64,000 nt of DNA from a virus. The notes beneath the pieces are model-generated. The model did not search any database. It was not told where the DNA came from and saw nothing but the letters and a program-made list of their open reading frames with translations. Below are positions 55,453 through 63,773 of the stretch, in pieces. The DNA is taken from IMG/VR virus record IMGVR_UViG_3300038678_000291, positions 1 through 64,000 of that record; one strand, written 5' to 3'. Made by a program: the position numbers and the translations under genes. How positions within the stretch are numbered: the first letter of the stretch is position 1; each line of letters begins with the position of its first letter.

Positions 55453-56661
55453 ATGACAAAAGAAGACCTGTTGGGCTTCATCAAAGCCTCAACGGACGCC
55501 GCTGTGAAGGAAGCTCTAGCCATACAGCTTAAGTCTCTGTTGGAGGTTGAAGCAAAGGAACTTAAGGCCAGCGTTGGGGCTGGTTACCAGGCTGCGGAGA
55601 GATACAATTCGCAGTTTGTGCCCACTAAGGGCGGGGACCTGATTAATCCCCTAGCTGCAAAAAATTCCCTCCAGTACAATGAGTTCGGGAATTACTGGAT
55701 TAAGCTAGCCCCAGATGGGGAAATTGAGAATTGGGTTAAGTCGTTTGTGGCAACCATTAAGGATCAGACCGTATCATCTAATACCGGGAGTGGGTTCTTG
55801 GTGCCAGAAGAGTTCGAGGCTTCTGTCATTCAGTACCGAGAGCCAAATAATATTGTATGGCCCCGTGCCACCATTGTTCCAATGAACACGGACACCAAAA
55901 AACACCCAAAGTTGGCGCAGGTTAGCGTTGGGACGGTAAATCATTTTGGCGGAGTGGTGTTTAATTGGACTGAGGAAACCGGAACCAAAATCGAAACGGA
56001 ACCTAAATGGGAGCAGGTCGTGTTACAGGCTAAAGAACTTTCGGCCTATACCCAGATTAGCGACACACTGTTGGCTGATAGTCCTATCAACCTGATCAAC
56101 TTTATGACTGATCTCTTCCGGCGGGCCTGGATGTGGACTACCGATAAGGTTTATATTGATGGTGATGCTGCCGGTAAACCTCTGGGCGTGATTGAAGACC
56201 CGGCCATCATTACTGTAGCTCGTCAGACTGCCGGTGCAGTGGTGCTAACTGACATCAGCAACATGTATGAGCAGCACCCGGTTCACTTCATGAACGGGGC
56301 TGTGTGGTTCATGAGCAAGCAGATTGAGGCTCGGTTGCTCAATGAGCGGTCAACCACCAATGACCTGCTGTTGCGGAACATGCTGTCAGTTAAAGACGGC
56401 AGAATTTCAACCCTGAAGGGGCATCCCATTGCCCTGTCCGATAACAAGACCCCAACCCTGGGTACTAAGGGCGATGTAATCCTCGGCAACTGGAGGGAAG
56501 GTTACTACATCGGGCGCAGACAGGGCTTGAAGTTGAATCGTAGTGAGCATGTAGCCTTTCTGCAAAACATGCTTACCCTCCGGGCTACTGGCCGGGTGGC
56601 CGGTGTTCCGGCTCAGCCGAAGGCATTTGTAGTGTTGGATGTAGCTGAGGGTGGCAGCTAA
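55453..56661 (+). CDS. Major capsid protein, HK97 fold
   Basis: 402 residues. N-terminal helical delta-like region (residues 1-110), then VSSNTGSGFLVPEEFEASVIQ, IVWPRATIVPM, KELSAYTQISDTLLADS, NFMTDLFRRAWMWTTDKVYIDGDAAGKPLGV and a C-terminal HVAFLQNMLTLRATGRV: the order of blocks of HK97-type capsids. GGAGCATAAA upstream. The N-terminal part may be cut off by the protease. Confidence 0.93.
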   Translation: MTKEDLLGFIKASTDAAVKEALAIQLKSLLEVEAKELKASVGAGYQAAERYNSQFVPTKGGDLINPLAAKNSLQYNEFGNYWIKLAPDGEIENWVKSFVATIKDQTVSSNTGSGFLVPEEFEASVIQYREPNNIVWPRATIVPMNTDTKKHPKLAQVSVGTVNHFGGVVFNWTEETGTKIETEPKWEQVVLQAKELSAYTQISDTLLADSPINLINFMTDLFRRAWMWTTDKVYIDGDAAGKPLGVIEDPAIITVARQTAGAVVLTDISNMYEQHPVHFMNGAVWFMSKQIEARLLNERSTTNDLLLRNMLSVKDGRISTLKGHPIALSDNKTPTLGTKGDVILGNWREGYYIGRRQGLKLNRSEHVAFLQNMLTLRATGRVAGVPAQPKAFVVLDVAEGGS

Positions 56662-56686
56662 AAACTAGCTGACCGTTTAACCATTT

Positions 56687-56741
56687 ACCGTTTTGGTGGT
56701 CGGTAGCTGCGTAACCAACGGTTGCTGACCACCAAAGTCAA
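56687..56741 (+). ncRNA. Hairpin or pseudoknot between capsid and accessory gene
   Basis: TTTGGTGGTC (56692-56701) pairs with GACCACCAAA (56727-56736). ACCGTT just before it can pair with AACGGT (56717-56722) in the loop, giving a-b-a'-b' order. GTCAATTTTT follows, so it can act as a partial terminator lowering expression after the capsid gene. Confidence 0.5.
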
Positions 56742-56761
56742 TTTTTACCAAGGAGGTTGAA

Positions 56762-57202
56762 ATGGCTCAAACACGGGATTTAACCAGTGTTTTGAAGATG
56801 ATTGATTTCCTGCTGCGGGGTAGCCTGTCAGCAGCAACCCATATCACCAAACCAGTAGACTTGCGGGCTGCTATTACCAATAGCGACCTCACGGAAGTCG
56901 TGACCCGCATCATACTCGGTATGGCAGTTGAATTTGGCGGTGCCGGTACCATCGACATTGAGGTGCTGCATTCCGATGATGTTTCTTTCGGTTGGGTAAG
57001 GGTTGGCACAATTGCCCAAGCATCCGCTGCTGATGGTGCCAACTTCTACCATTCGGAATTCTATAACCTGAAGCGGTATGTCAGGCTACAGATTACCGTG
57101 ACAGGTGTGGTTGCAGCAATTTGCATTATCGGTGCTGGCGATCATGGGTTGAGAGAGCCTGTGGTACAGACGGGCACTCAGTTGGTCTATACCGCTGCGT
57201 AA
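56762..57202 (+). CDS. Head accessory (decoration-like) protein
   Basis: 146 residues with AAGGAGG upstream. AAITNSDLTEVVTRIILGMAVEF, DIEVLHSDDVSFGW and LKRYVRLQITVTG form a beta-sandwich pattern. Directly after the capsid gene, so likely on the capsid surface. The gene at 2750-3121 shares the strand pattern. Confidence 0.6.
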   Translation: MAQTRDLTSVLKMIDFLLRGSLSAATHITKPVDLRAAITNSDLTEVVTRIILGMAVEFGGAGTIDIEVLHSDDVSFGWVRVGTIAQASAADGANFYHSEFYNLKRYVRLQITVTGVVAAICIIGAGDHGLREPVVQTGTQLVYTAA

Positions 57203-57215
57203 GAAAAAAGGAATG

Positions 57216-57241
57216 GGGGACTGGTGATATTGCCAGTCCCC
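57216..57241 (+). terminator. Hairpin after the accessory head gene
   Basis: GGGGACTGG pairs with CCAGTCCCC around TGATATTG; nine GC-rich pairs. TAAACCCC follows, no U-run. It resembles the hairpin at 1738-1763. Weak terminator or stabiliser; it sits just before the first glycosyltransferase. Confidence 0.5.
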
Positions 57242-57252
57242 TAAACCCCACC

Positions 57253-58326
57253 ATGGACACAATTAAAATCAAATTTATCAACACAGACTTGATGAACCAT
57301 TTTGGGGCGGTAGCAGAGGTTCCCTATGATTGGGGAATGAAAAGAATAAGCAAGGGTCACGCTATCCTTTACCAGCCCCAAAAAAATACATATACACCGT
57401 TATATTTTGCATCTCCCCAAAAGATAGTTTCCCCTAAAACAAGCGCAGTAATGGGTTTGCGCAAATATCCCGAAATAGTCTGGGTGCAAGATAATAACAT
57501 CATGGGGGGGGCGGAGCTTAGCAGCCGCCAAGTCATTAATGTTGGCAGGAGATTAGGGTTTGAAATTCATGTTTTAACCCCACAAAACTTTGATTTTAGT
57601 ATATTGAGGAATGCAAAATTGCTTATCCTCAATAATATTTTTACATTCAACTCTACTCAGATGGTAGAGATCAAGCGGGCAATCTTTGAATTCCAGATTC
57701 CCTATATCAAATATGAGCATGATATGAGAGAGGCATATGATAATAGACTCAGCTTTTCCCGGCGTCTATTCAAACACTCTAAGCTAAACATGTTTATCTC
57801 ACCTCTACATCTACAGGAATATCAAACCAAGATTTACGACATGAGTCCTTCCTATACTTTCCCCCTTGCCATTGATGTAGACAGGTTCAAACCAAACCCT
57901 AAAATCAAGCGGGATATAAAAAAAGTAGTGCATACCTCTGGAAACCTGCATAACAAAGGATTGGTGTCTTTGTTTGCTATGACTAAGCAGCGCAAGGATT
58001 TAAGATTTGAAATCTATGTGGGCGACAATAATCTCATTGCCCAGATGTTTGCTAAGGCTAAGAATGTTAGGCTGATGCCCAGGATTGACAACGACAAGAT
58101 GCCAGATGTCTATAGTGGAGCGGGCTATTTGGTGCATCTGCCGACAGGGGCTTGGGCAGGGGAGCGGGTGGTATTGGAAGCTGCTCTCTGTGGCTGTAAG
58201 CTAATAATCAATGACAATGTAGGGCATAAATCCTGGGGCTGGGATTTAGAGGACATAGGTGCTCTCAGGGATAAGCTGAAGGTAGCGCCTTATGACTTTT
58301 GGCATAGGGTTGAGGAGGTAATGTGA
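57253..58326 (+). CDS. Glycosyltransferase, GT-B type
   Basis: 357 residues from the ATG at 57253 (a longer frame runs back through the previous gene). IMGGAELSSRQVINVGRRLGF is the donor/acceptor N-domain entry of GT4-type enzymes; HTSGNLHNKGLVSLFAMTKQR and PTGAWAGERVVLEAALCGCKLII carry the sugar-nucleotide site with the E..LE motif. An unusual N-terminal 80 residues (FINTDLMNHFGAVAEVPYDW) look like a virion-type module. Confidence 0.8.
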   Translation: MDTIKIKFINTDLMNHFGAVAEVPYDWGMKRISKGHAILYQPQKNTYTPLYFASPQKIVSPKTSAVMGLRKYPEIVWVQDNNIMGGAELSSRQVINVGRRLGFEIHVLTPQNFDFSILRNAKLLILNNIFTFNSTQMVEIKRAIFEFQIPYIKYEHDMREAYDNRLSFSRRLFKHSKLNMFISPLHLQEYQTKIYDMSPSYTFPLAIDVDRFKPNPKIKRDIKKVVHTSGNLHNKGLVSLFAMTKQRKDLRFEIYVGDNNLIAQMFAKAKNVRLMPRIDNDKMPDVYSGAGYLVHLPTGAWAGERVVLEAALCGCKLIINDNVGHKSWGWDLEDIGALRDKLKVAPYDFWHRVEEVM

Positions 58327-58553
58327 AATATAGGCTAAAAGTTTTAGAGAAAACTACTGACATTGAGATTGACGGGGAAATTTCTAGCCTTACAAATAAG
58401 ATAAAGATTTGCAGATTATCCAATAATCTAAAATCGGTTGAGGCAATAGAACAAGTGGGATGAAAGCTTGAAAGTGAATTCCCAGAATTTAAGTGGATTT
58501 TTTTGCGTGGAAACGACATTGAAATTTTGGAATTGGAACAAATTGAAAACTGA
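58323..58553 (+). pseudogene. Small gene with in-frame TGA
   Basis: GTG start in a GTGA overlap. KYRLKVLEKTTDIEIDGEIS, then TGA at 58461-58463 after EAIEQVG, then KLESEFPEFKWIFLRGNDIE to 58553 in the same frame. Both halves read as one sensible protein of 76 residues. Either a recent nonsense change, a readthrough stop or a base error. Confidence 0.55.
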
Positions 58554-58573
58554 GGGGATATTGTAATTTTAAG

Positions 58574-58589
58574 TTTAGGTGCGTACCGT
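58574..58589. repeat. 16-bp inverted repeat, left arm
   Basis: TTTAGGTGCGTACCGT; exact reverse complement at 58976-58991. The two arms flank one gene. Confidence 0.8.
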
Positions 58590-58624
58590 TAAATCAAGTA
58601 AAGCCAAGAAAGGAGAGTAAAGTC

Positions 58625-58963
58625 ATGGAAGGTAAGGAAACAGTGCCCCCTACAGAAAACACACAGGGGGAAAAACAAGCTGAGGATTACTTGGATTGGT
58701 TGCCAGTTGCAATGCAAGCCATCAAAGAAGAGCACAATGTTCTGATTGCCAGGATATGTACACTTCTGGAGGCAACAATATCCAGCAATCTCGGTTCACA
58801 GCTTACGGCAATCAAACGAACCATGAAGGATATTGTGCGTGAGGAGCAGGACAGAATGAATGATTATTTGGATTTACGGGCATATCCTAATCATATTCAT
58901 TGTGAACCTGCCACATATAAGCGGTTTTGGGTAGGCAGCAATAATGGAGTGAAGAACGATTAA
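58625..58963 (+). CDS. Unknown protein inside an inverted repeat
   Basis: 112 residues with AAAGGAGAG upstream. Coiled-coil middle (LVIARICTLLEATISSNLGS-like, IKRTMKDIVREEQDRMNDYL) and a His/Cys-containing end (HIHCEPATYKRFW). It is the only gene between the two 16-bp arms. Confidence 0.5.
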   Translation: MEGKETVPPTENTQGEKQAEDYLDWLPVAMQAIKEEHNVLIARICTLLEATISSNLGSQLTAIKRTMKDIVREEQDRMNDYLDLRAYPNHIHCEPATYKRFWVGSNNGVKND

Positions 58964-58975
58964 TTTCTAACCAAC

Positions 58976-58991
58976 ACGGTACGCACCTAAA
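58976..58991. repeat. 16-bp inverted repeat, right arm
   Basis: ACGGTACGCACCTAAA, perfect partner of 58574-58589. The pair encloses 386 bases. Confidence 0.8.
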
Positions 58992-59007
58992 TCATGAGGG
59001 AAATGTA

Positions 59008-59187
59008 ATGAGCAGGAAAAAGGGAAGCAACCCCCCGCCACCCGGCTTTAAGTATCGACCAAAGCCACCACCATCTCCTCCACACAACCGAGGGTGCAAG
59101 TGCGGGCAATGCCTAAACAATAGCCACCAATCTTTTCGGACAATGGCAGTGAGAAAAAATGAGGCTGGCGGATTCTTAGTGGGGTAA
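59008..59187 (+). CDS. Proline-rich microprotein with CxCxxC
   Basis: 59 residues: KGSNPPPPGFKYRPKPPPSP then CKCGQC. Similar in make-up to the genes at 59754 and 59931 (Pro-rich stretch plus cysteine pair), so a small family. Confidence 0.5.
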   Translation: MSRKKGSNPPPPGFKYRPKPPPSPPHNRGCKCGQCLNNSHQSFRTMAVRKNEAGGFLVG

Positions 59188-59189
59188 CC

Positions 59190-59741
59190 ATGACCTGTAT
59201 AGTGGGATATGTAGAAAAAGAAAGGGTTTATATAGGCGGTGATTCGGCAGGATTGGCGGGCTGGAGCAGTCTTGCTAGGGCAGATGAAAAAGTGTTCGTG
59301 AAACCCAACAATGGGAATCCCATGATATTTGGTTTTACATCTTCATTTAGGATGGGGCAAATAATTAGATATTCGTTTAAGTTGCCGGAGCAATCAAGCA
59401 AATCATCAGACTATGAATATTTATGCTCAGTGTTTGTAGATGAACTTAGAAAAAGTTTCAAGGACAAGGGTTACTGTGAAGTAAAAGACAACAAAGAAAG
59501 AGGCGGGACTTTCCTGATGGGATATAAGGGGGCTTTGTATCAGATAAATCCTGATTTTCAGGTTGGTCAATCACTGAAAAATTATGAAGCTGTTGGGTGC
59601 GGGCAGGATTTGGCACTAGGAGCTTTGTTTGCTCTTGAGAATAATCAAGCATCTCCAGACCATAAGATAAAAGTAGCATTACAGGCCGCCACTGAGTTTT
59701 CTGGTGCCGTGAGACCCCCATATAACATTTTGAGCATTTAG
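59190..59741 (+). CDS. Ntn hydrolase, HslV/proteasome-like
   Basis: 183 residues. TCIVGYVEKERVYIGGDSAG at the start is the proteasome-beta/HslV entry: after Met removal Thr2 would be the catalytic residue, with the Asp in GGDSAG. KVFVKPNNGNPMIFGFTSSF, FLMGYKGALYQINPDF and AVGCGQDLALGALFAL follow in proper order. No HslU partner is seen. It could process virion or host proteins. Confidence 0.8.
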   Translation: MTCIVGYVEKERVYIGGDSAGLAGWSSLARADEKVFVKPNNGNPMIFGFTSSFRMGQIIRYSFKLPEQSSKSSDYEYLCSVFVDELRKSFKDKGYCEVKDNKERGGTFLMGYKGALYQINPDFQVGQSLKNYEAVGCGQDLALGALFALENNQASPDHKIKVALQAATEFSGAVRPPYNILSI

Positions 59742-59753
59742 TGAGGTGACAAG

Positions 59754-59897
59754 ATGATTAGGTTTATCAAAAACTTGAAACAAGAATTTGGTAGGGTTGG
59801 CTATAACCCCCCGCCCACCAAAGATTATACCCGGCCAGCGAAGCCCCCACCGGCACCGCCAGCAATACGCAAGGTTAGTTGCAATTGCCCACTTTAG
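59754..59897 (+). CDS. Proline-rich microprotein
   Basis: 47 residues: MIRFIKNLKQEFGRVGYNPP, then PAKPPPAPPAIRK and CNCPL. Basic start, Pro-rich middle, cysteine pair at the end. GAGGTGACAAG upstream. Confidence 0.5.
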   Translation: MIRFIKNLKQEFGRVGYNPPPTKDYTRPAKPPPAPPAIRKVSCNCPL

Positions 59898-59930
59898 GCA
59901 AATGTGTTGTCTTGAAGGAGGTTTAATATT

Positions 59931-60104
59931 ATGCACTGCGTGACAGACAGATCGGGGAAAATGTTTGTTCCCAATGAACCGAATCGACATAATCCACCAG
60001 AAGGCATGGTCGCCCGTGAAACCAGTAAGCATGGCTACCGGTGCAAGTGCTTTCTGTGCATTAAGCGCCGCCCAACCTTTAGGGAAAAGATGGTGATAAA
60101 ATGA
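59931..60104 (+). CDS. Cysteine microprotein
   Basis: 57 residues with AAGGAGGTTTAATATT upstream. HGYRCKCFLCIKRRPTF is similar in style to the C-terminus of the gene at 59008 (C.C..C, then a basic RPTF or SFRT segment). Likely zinc knuckle. Confidence 0.5.
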   Translation: MHCVTDRSGKMFVPNEPNRHNPPEGMVARETSKHGYRCKCFLCIKRRPTFREKMVIK

Positions 60105-60226
60105 CAGTAGATAATATACTCTTCGTTCATTCAATTCTGCTGGCAATTGGGTTTATTCTGCAATGCGTGTGTTTTAAGCTAATAATAACAGGTTGGAAAC
60201 TGCTTAAATCAGAAGCGAGACGGTGA
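60101..60226 (+). CDS. Small membrane protein
   Basis: 41 residues, ATGA overlap; one membrane helix (ILFVHSILLAIGFILQCVCF) and a basic end. Confidence 0.5.
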   Translation: MTVDNILFVHSILLAIGFILQCVCFKLIITGWKLLKSEARR

Positions 60227-60233
60227 TTAAGCG

Positions 60234-60311
60234 ATGAACATAGGAAGCTTTTTGGATGGGATGTTAACTGCGTGTATGATTTTAATTATTTTAGGTATGA
60301 TTTTTGATTGA
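60234..60311 (+). CDS. 25-residue membrane peptide
   Basis: MNIGSFLDGMLTACMILIIL and five more residues; one membrane helix. Short gap after the previous gene. No clear ribosome site, so uncertain. Confidence 0.35.
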   Translation: MNIGSFLDGMLTACMILIILGMIFD

Positions 60312-60323
60312 GGATAAACCTAC

Positions 60324-61319
60324 ATGCGACTCATCTTCAACCTCCTCAATTGCGGTTTGGCCAATAACGGTGGTAGTGACACCATTATCAGGTCGGCAAA
60401 CACCTTGATGGACTTAGGCCATAAAGTTACAATAGTTGACAACATAAACTGTAGCTATACCTGGGGGGAGATAAGGGCAGAGCACAGGAAAATCAGGAAT
60501 CCAGCCGACATTCCCGATGCCGATGCAGTCATCTCTACCGGGTTCAAAACGGTAATTGAATCTTTATCGTTTCCTGCCCGGTGCGGTAAGCGATTCCATT
60601 GGATTAGGGGGTGGGAGACTTGGACTTACCCGGGGCAGTACATAAGATCAACTATATTGGGCTATCCGGTAACAAGAATGGTTAATGGTGTTCAGCTACA
60701 GCAAAAGCTGGCTGGTTATGGAGTTGCCTCACACCTTGTAAGGCCAGGCTATGATTTTGATAAATTCTTTTTTTCTGAAGCGAATATGAGAAGTTCCGGC
60801 TGTGTTGTTGTCGGGGGCCTTTATAATACTGGCAAAAAGAGGGGCAGCAAACGCACAGAGTGGATATTAGAAACAGCCGCAAGGCTAAAGCGTGAATACA
60901 ACAATGTCAATCTTACAATATTTGGGGTTCACGAAAACCCAAAGATTGATGTTATTGATACTTACCATCAGTTGCCACCGCAAAATCTGACAAACACTAT
61001 ATACAACCTGATTCATATCTGGCTGGCTCCCACAATGCTTGAGGGGTTGCACAAGCCCCCCGCTGAGGCGATGCTCACTGAATGTCCAGTGGTAGGAACT
61101 GATGCTGAACTGAGTGGAATGAGTGATTACCTGGTGCATAACAAGACAGGGCTGGTAGCTGAAAATAACCTGGACTCTTTTGTTGAGCATGTCAGTCTTT
61201 TGGTGGCAGATAAGGAATTGAGAAGGCGGCTGGGTAAGCAGGCTCGGCAGGCAGTCCTGGCATTGGGGAACAGACAGGATAATATGCAGAAGATGGTTGA
61301 GGTATTGGAAAATGGCTAA
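60324..61319 (+). CDS. Glycosyltransferase, GT4-like
   Basis: 331 residues. NCGLANNGGSDTIIRSANTLMDLGHKV is the N-domain glycine loop; WLAPTMLEGLHKPPAEAMLTECPVVG has the E...P.EAM donor-binding motif of GT4. Transfers a sugar from a nucleotide donor. Confidence 0.85.
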   Translation: MRLIFNLLNCGLANNGGSDTIIRSANTLMDLGHKVTIVDNINCSYTWGEIRAEHRKIRNPADIPDADAVISTGFKTVIESLSFPARCGKRFHWIRGWETWTYPGQYIRSTILGYPVTRMVNGVQLQQKLAGYGVASHLVRPGYDFDKFFFSEANMRSSGCVVVGGLYNTGKKRGSKRTEWILETAARLKREYNNVNLTIFGVHENPKIDVIDTYHQLPPQNLTNTIYNLIHIWLAPTMLEGLHKPPAEAMLTECPVVGTDAELSGMSDYLVHNKTGLVAENNLDSFVEHVSLLVADKELRRRLGKQARQAVLALGNRQDNMQKMVEVLENG

Positions 61320-61497
61320 AAATGGTATTTGTACCGCTGGGATAGTTTGTGGATGGATGGTTATCGGGACAGGCACAATAGGGGTTTTTAATCCCAAAAT
61401 GGTTGCACAGGAACCACGGTTGGTTGCAGTTATGTTGATGGCGACAGGGCTAATTATGATATTGGCCTTATTGCTATTGCTAAGTGGGTCAAAATGA
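61312..61497 (+). CDS. Small two-helix membrane protein
   Basis: 61 residues starting in the end of the GT gene (MAKNGICTAGIVCG). Two membrane segments (GIVCGWMVIGTGTIGVF and MLMATGLIMILALLLLLS). Could anchor or flip sugars near the GTs; holin-like size too. Confidence 0.5.
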   Translation: MAKNGICTAGIVCGWMVIGTGTIGVFNPKMVAQEPRLVAVMLMATGLIMILALLLLLSGSK

Positions 61498-62966
61498 GTA
61501 AAATGTCTAACTTAAAATTCCCTCAGTTGAGCATAGTTACGGCCTGCTATAACGCAGCCCCCTTTATAGGGGACTTATTTAAAAGTCTTGTATGCCAAGA
61601 TTACCAGAATTGGGAGCTGGTGATCATTGATGACTGCTCAACCGATAATTCCATTGAAACCATCAAGCTGGCTATCAAGGCATTTGATATAGAGGGTAAG
61701 GTCAACCTGCTAACTCAAAACAAAAACAGGGGGTATGGCTACACACTGTGGAATGCTATCAGACACAGTAGGGGGCCGTTAATTGCCGTGGTGGACGCCG
61801 ACGACGCCCTAGCCGGGCATAAAGCCTTATCTGAAACTGTTAAAACTCACAACAAGTATCCAGATGTTGCACTGACATACAGCGATTACATAGAGTGTAA
61901 CAATAGACTAGAACAACGGTCGGTTTATCATACACGGCAACTTAAAAGCTGCGAACAATATATCAATACTAAGATAAGATTAAACCATCTAAAATGTTTT
62001 AAGAGAAGCTTTTATGATGCCACAGAGGGGGTAAACAAGAAACTGCGGCGATCTGTAGATAAGGATTTAGTATTGAAGTTTGAAGAGGTTGGCAGGTTGT
62101 TATATATTCCCACACCACTTTACTTATATCGCAAACACAGGAATGGTGTCTCCCGCACCGACCATAAAAAAGGCAAAGAATATATCGCTCAGATAAACAG
62201 GACCAGAAAACAGATATATGAAGATGCTTGGATGAGGCGGCAACAATCTCTTACATGGTTAAACCCCGAAAAGTGTCAGGCATTACAGAATAAATGGGGT
62301 AATTATAACAGTTTTGGTAAATGCCCAAATCAGGGAAACAAGAAGGATGTTATAAAAGTCTTAAAACAAGTTATCAGTACATTTGGCAAAGAAAAGCCAA
62401 GCGTATTGGATGTAGGATGCGGTGCAGGCCATTTTATGTGGGTAATAAAAGACAGAGTATCCAAGTTAATTGGCCTTGACTTTTCGCCTGAGATGCTCAA
62501 ACTAACCAGAAAACAATTTGCCAAAACAATGATAATACCAGAACTTCTTTATGAGTCATGCTGGAAAATCCCGTTGCCCGATAACTCTGTTGATATTGTG
62601 TATCAGGTTGATGTGGCTATGCACATAGGGGGAAGTTGGGAATCAATCCAAGAGATGATGCGGGTCAGCAGGAAATATATAATTTTTACCGGCCCATCGT
62701 TTGAGTCAAACCTTACAACTGAAATGGATATGCCGATGGGATCAGGAAAAAGGTGGGCAGTTAGCATCCCACTTTTAAAGCGGAAGCTGGGAAAATTAGA
62801 GTCTAATGGTGAAATCAAATCATATGATTTTAGAAAAAGAGTGCCAACATCGGTTTATAACCATAAAATTCTTGTGATAGAAAAACCAACGGAATGCCCG
62901 GAAAGCTCAAAGATGTTCTCCTTGCTTACCCCGCAAGTATGTAGGCGGGAGGCAGTTGCGCTATGA
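61494..62966 (+). CDS. GT2 glycosyltransferase fused to SAM methyltransferase
   Basis: 490 residues. Residues 10-250: GT-A fold (LSIVTACYNAAPFIGDLFKSL, IIDDCSTDNS, VVDADDALAG with the DxD metal site). Residues about 295-470: class I methyltransferase (VLDVGCGAGHFMWVI, IGLDFSPEML, VDIVYQVDVAMHIG). The enzyme may add a sugar and then methylate it. Four-base overlap with both neighbours. Confidence 0.87.
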   Translation: MSKMSNLKFPQLSIVTACYNAAPFIGDLFKSLVCQDYQNWELVIIDDCSTDNSIETIKLAIKAFDIEGKVNLLTQNKNRGYGYTLWNAIRHSRGPLIAVVDADDALAGHKALSETVKTHNKYPDVALTYSDYIECNNRLEQRSVYHTRQLKSCEQYINTKIRLNHLKCFKRSFYDATEGVNKKLRRSVDKDLVLKFEEVGRLLYIPTPLYLYRKHRNGVSRTDHKKGKEYIAQINRTRKQIYEDAWMRRQQSLTWLNPEKCQALQNKWGNYNSFGKCPNQGNKKDVIKVLKQVISTFGKEKPSVLDVGCGAGHFMWVIKDRVSKLIGLDFSPEMLKLTRKQFAKTMIIPELLYESCWKIPLPDNSVDIVYQVDVAMHIGGSWESIQEMMRVSRKYIIFTGPSFESNLTTEMDMPMGSGKRWAVSIPLLKRKLGKLESNGEIKSYDFRKRVPTSVYNHKILVIEKPTECPESSKMFSLLTPQVCRREAVAL

Positions 62967-63751
62967 ACCAAGAATATATACCCAAAATCAGTGTGGCAAT
63001 GGCTTGCTACAACTCGGCTAAATACCTTAAAGCAGCCATTAAGAGCATATTGAGGCAGACATATACAAACTGGGAGATTGTTTTTGTAGAAGATATGTCA
63101 ACAGATAATACAGCGCATCTGCTTAAAAAATATATCGTAAAATATTCTTTAAAGGAGAAGGAAATTGTAATTCGGCACAATGAAAACCTGGGGTATGGTA
63201 CCAGCCTACATGATGCCATTAAGTACGGCACAGGTGAACTTGTGGCCGTGGTAGATTCAGATGATGCGCTGGCCGGTAAATATGCCTTCGCTAAAATGGT
63301 TGAAGCACACAGGACGCATCCCGATGCATCACTGTGTTACAGTACATATTATTTTTGCCGGAACAAACTAAGCACAAGATTTGTTAAAGATGTTATCCCT
63401 ATTCCCGCCGGGCAAACTTATCTGTATACATTGCTAAACCCAGGAACAAGGGGGAACGGAAAGGGGTTATATCATAGGGTTAGCCACCTGAAAGTATTTA
63501 AGCGGGCTTGCTATGATAGAACCGAAGGGTTGATGCGGGGGTTAAGGAAGGCAGTTGATCGGGATTTGGTGCTGAAGCTAGAGGAAGTGGGGCAATTGAT
63601 ATTCATAAACGAGCCGTTATACATCCACCGCAAACATGACGGGAATATTACGAACTTGTGGGGGGAGATGTCTAAAGCAGAGAGGGCTGAGATTATAGCT
63701 GCTAAAAAACAGATAATAAGAAATGCCCAGGTACGGAGGGGGATGGTATGA
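62963..63751 (+). CDS. GT2 glycosyltransferase
   Basis: 262 residues. ISVAMACYNSAKYLKAAIKSIL, FVEDMSTDNT and VVDSDDALAGKYAF (DxD) define a GT-A family 2 enzyme. It is clearly related to the first domain of the upstream gene (both have DDALAG, HLK.FKR, LRKAVDRDLVLK.EEVG), so the pair arose by duplication. Confidence 0.88.
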   Translation: MNQEYIPKISVAMACYNSAKYLKAAIKSILRQTYTNWEIVFVEDMSTDNTAHLLKKYIVKYSLKEKEIVIRHNENLGYGTSLHDAIKYGTGELVAVVDSDDALAGKYAFAKMVEAHRTHPDASLCYSTYYFCRNKLSTRFVKDVIPIPAGQTYLYTLLNPGTRGNGKGLYHRVSHLKVFKRACYDRTEGLMRGLRKAVDRDLVLKLEEVGQLIFINEPLYIHRKHDGNITNLWGEMSKAERAEIIAAKKQIIRNAQVRRGMV

Positions 63752-63773
63752 AATTTACTTTATTTGAGCGGAT

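Noticed and set aside
58461-58463. TGA recoded as an amino acid in this phage
   Set aside because: Many other genes here end in TGA in good overlap contexts (for example cas11, csf1, RecT neighbours), and the other split gene uses TAA. A genome-wide recoding is not supported.
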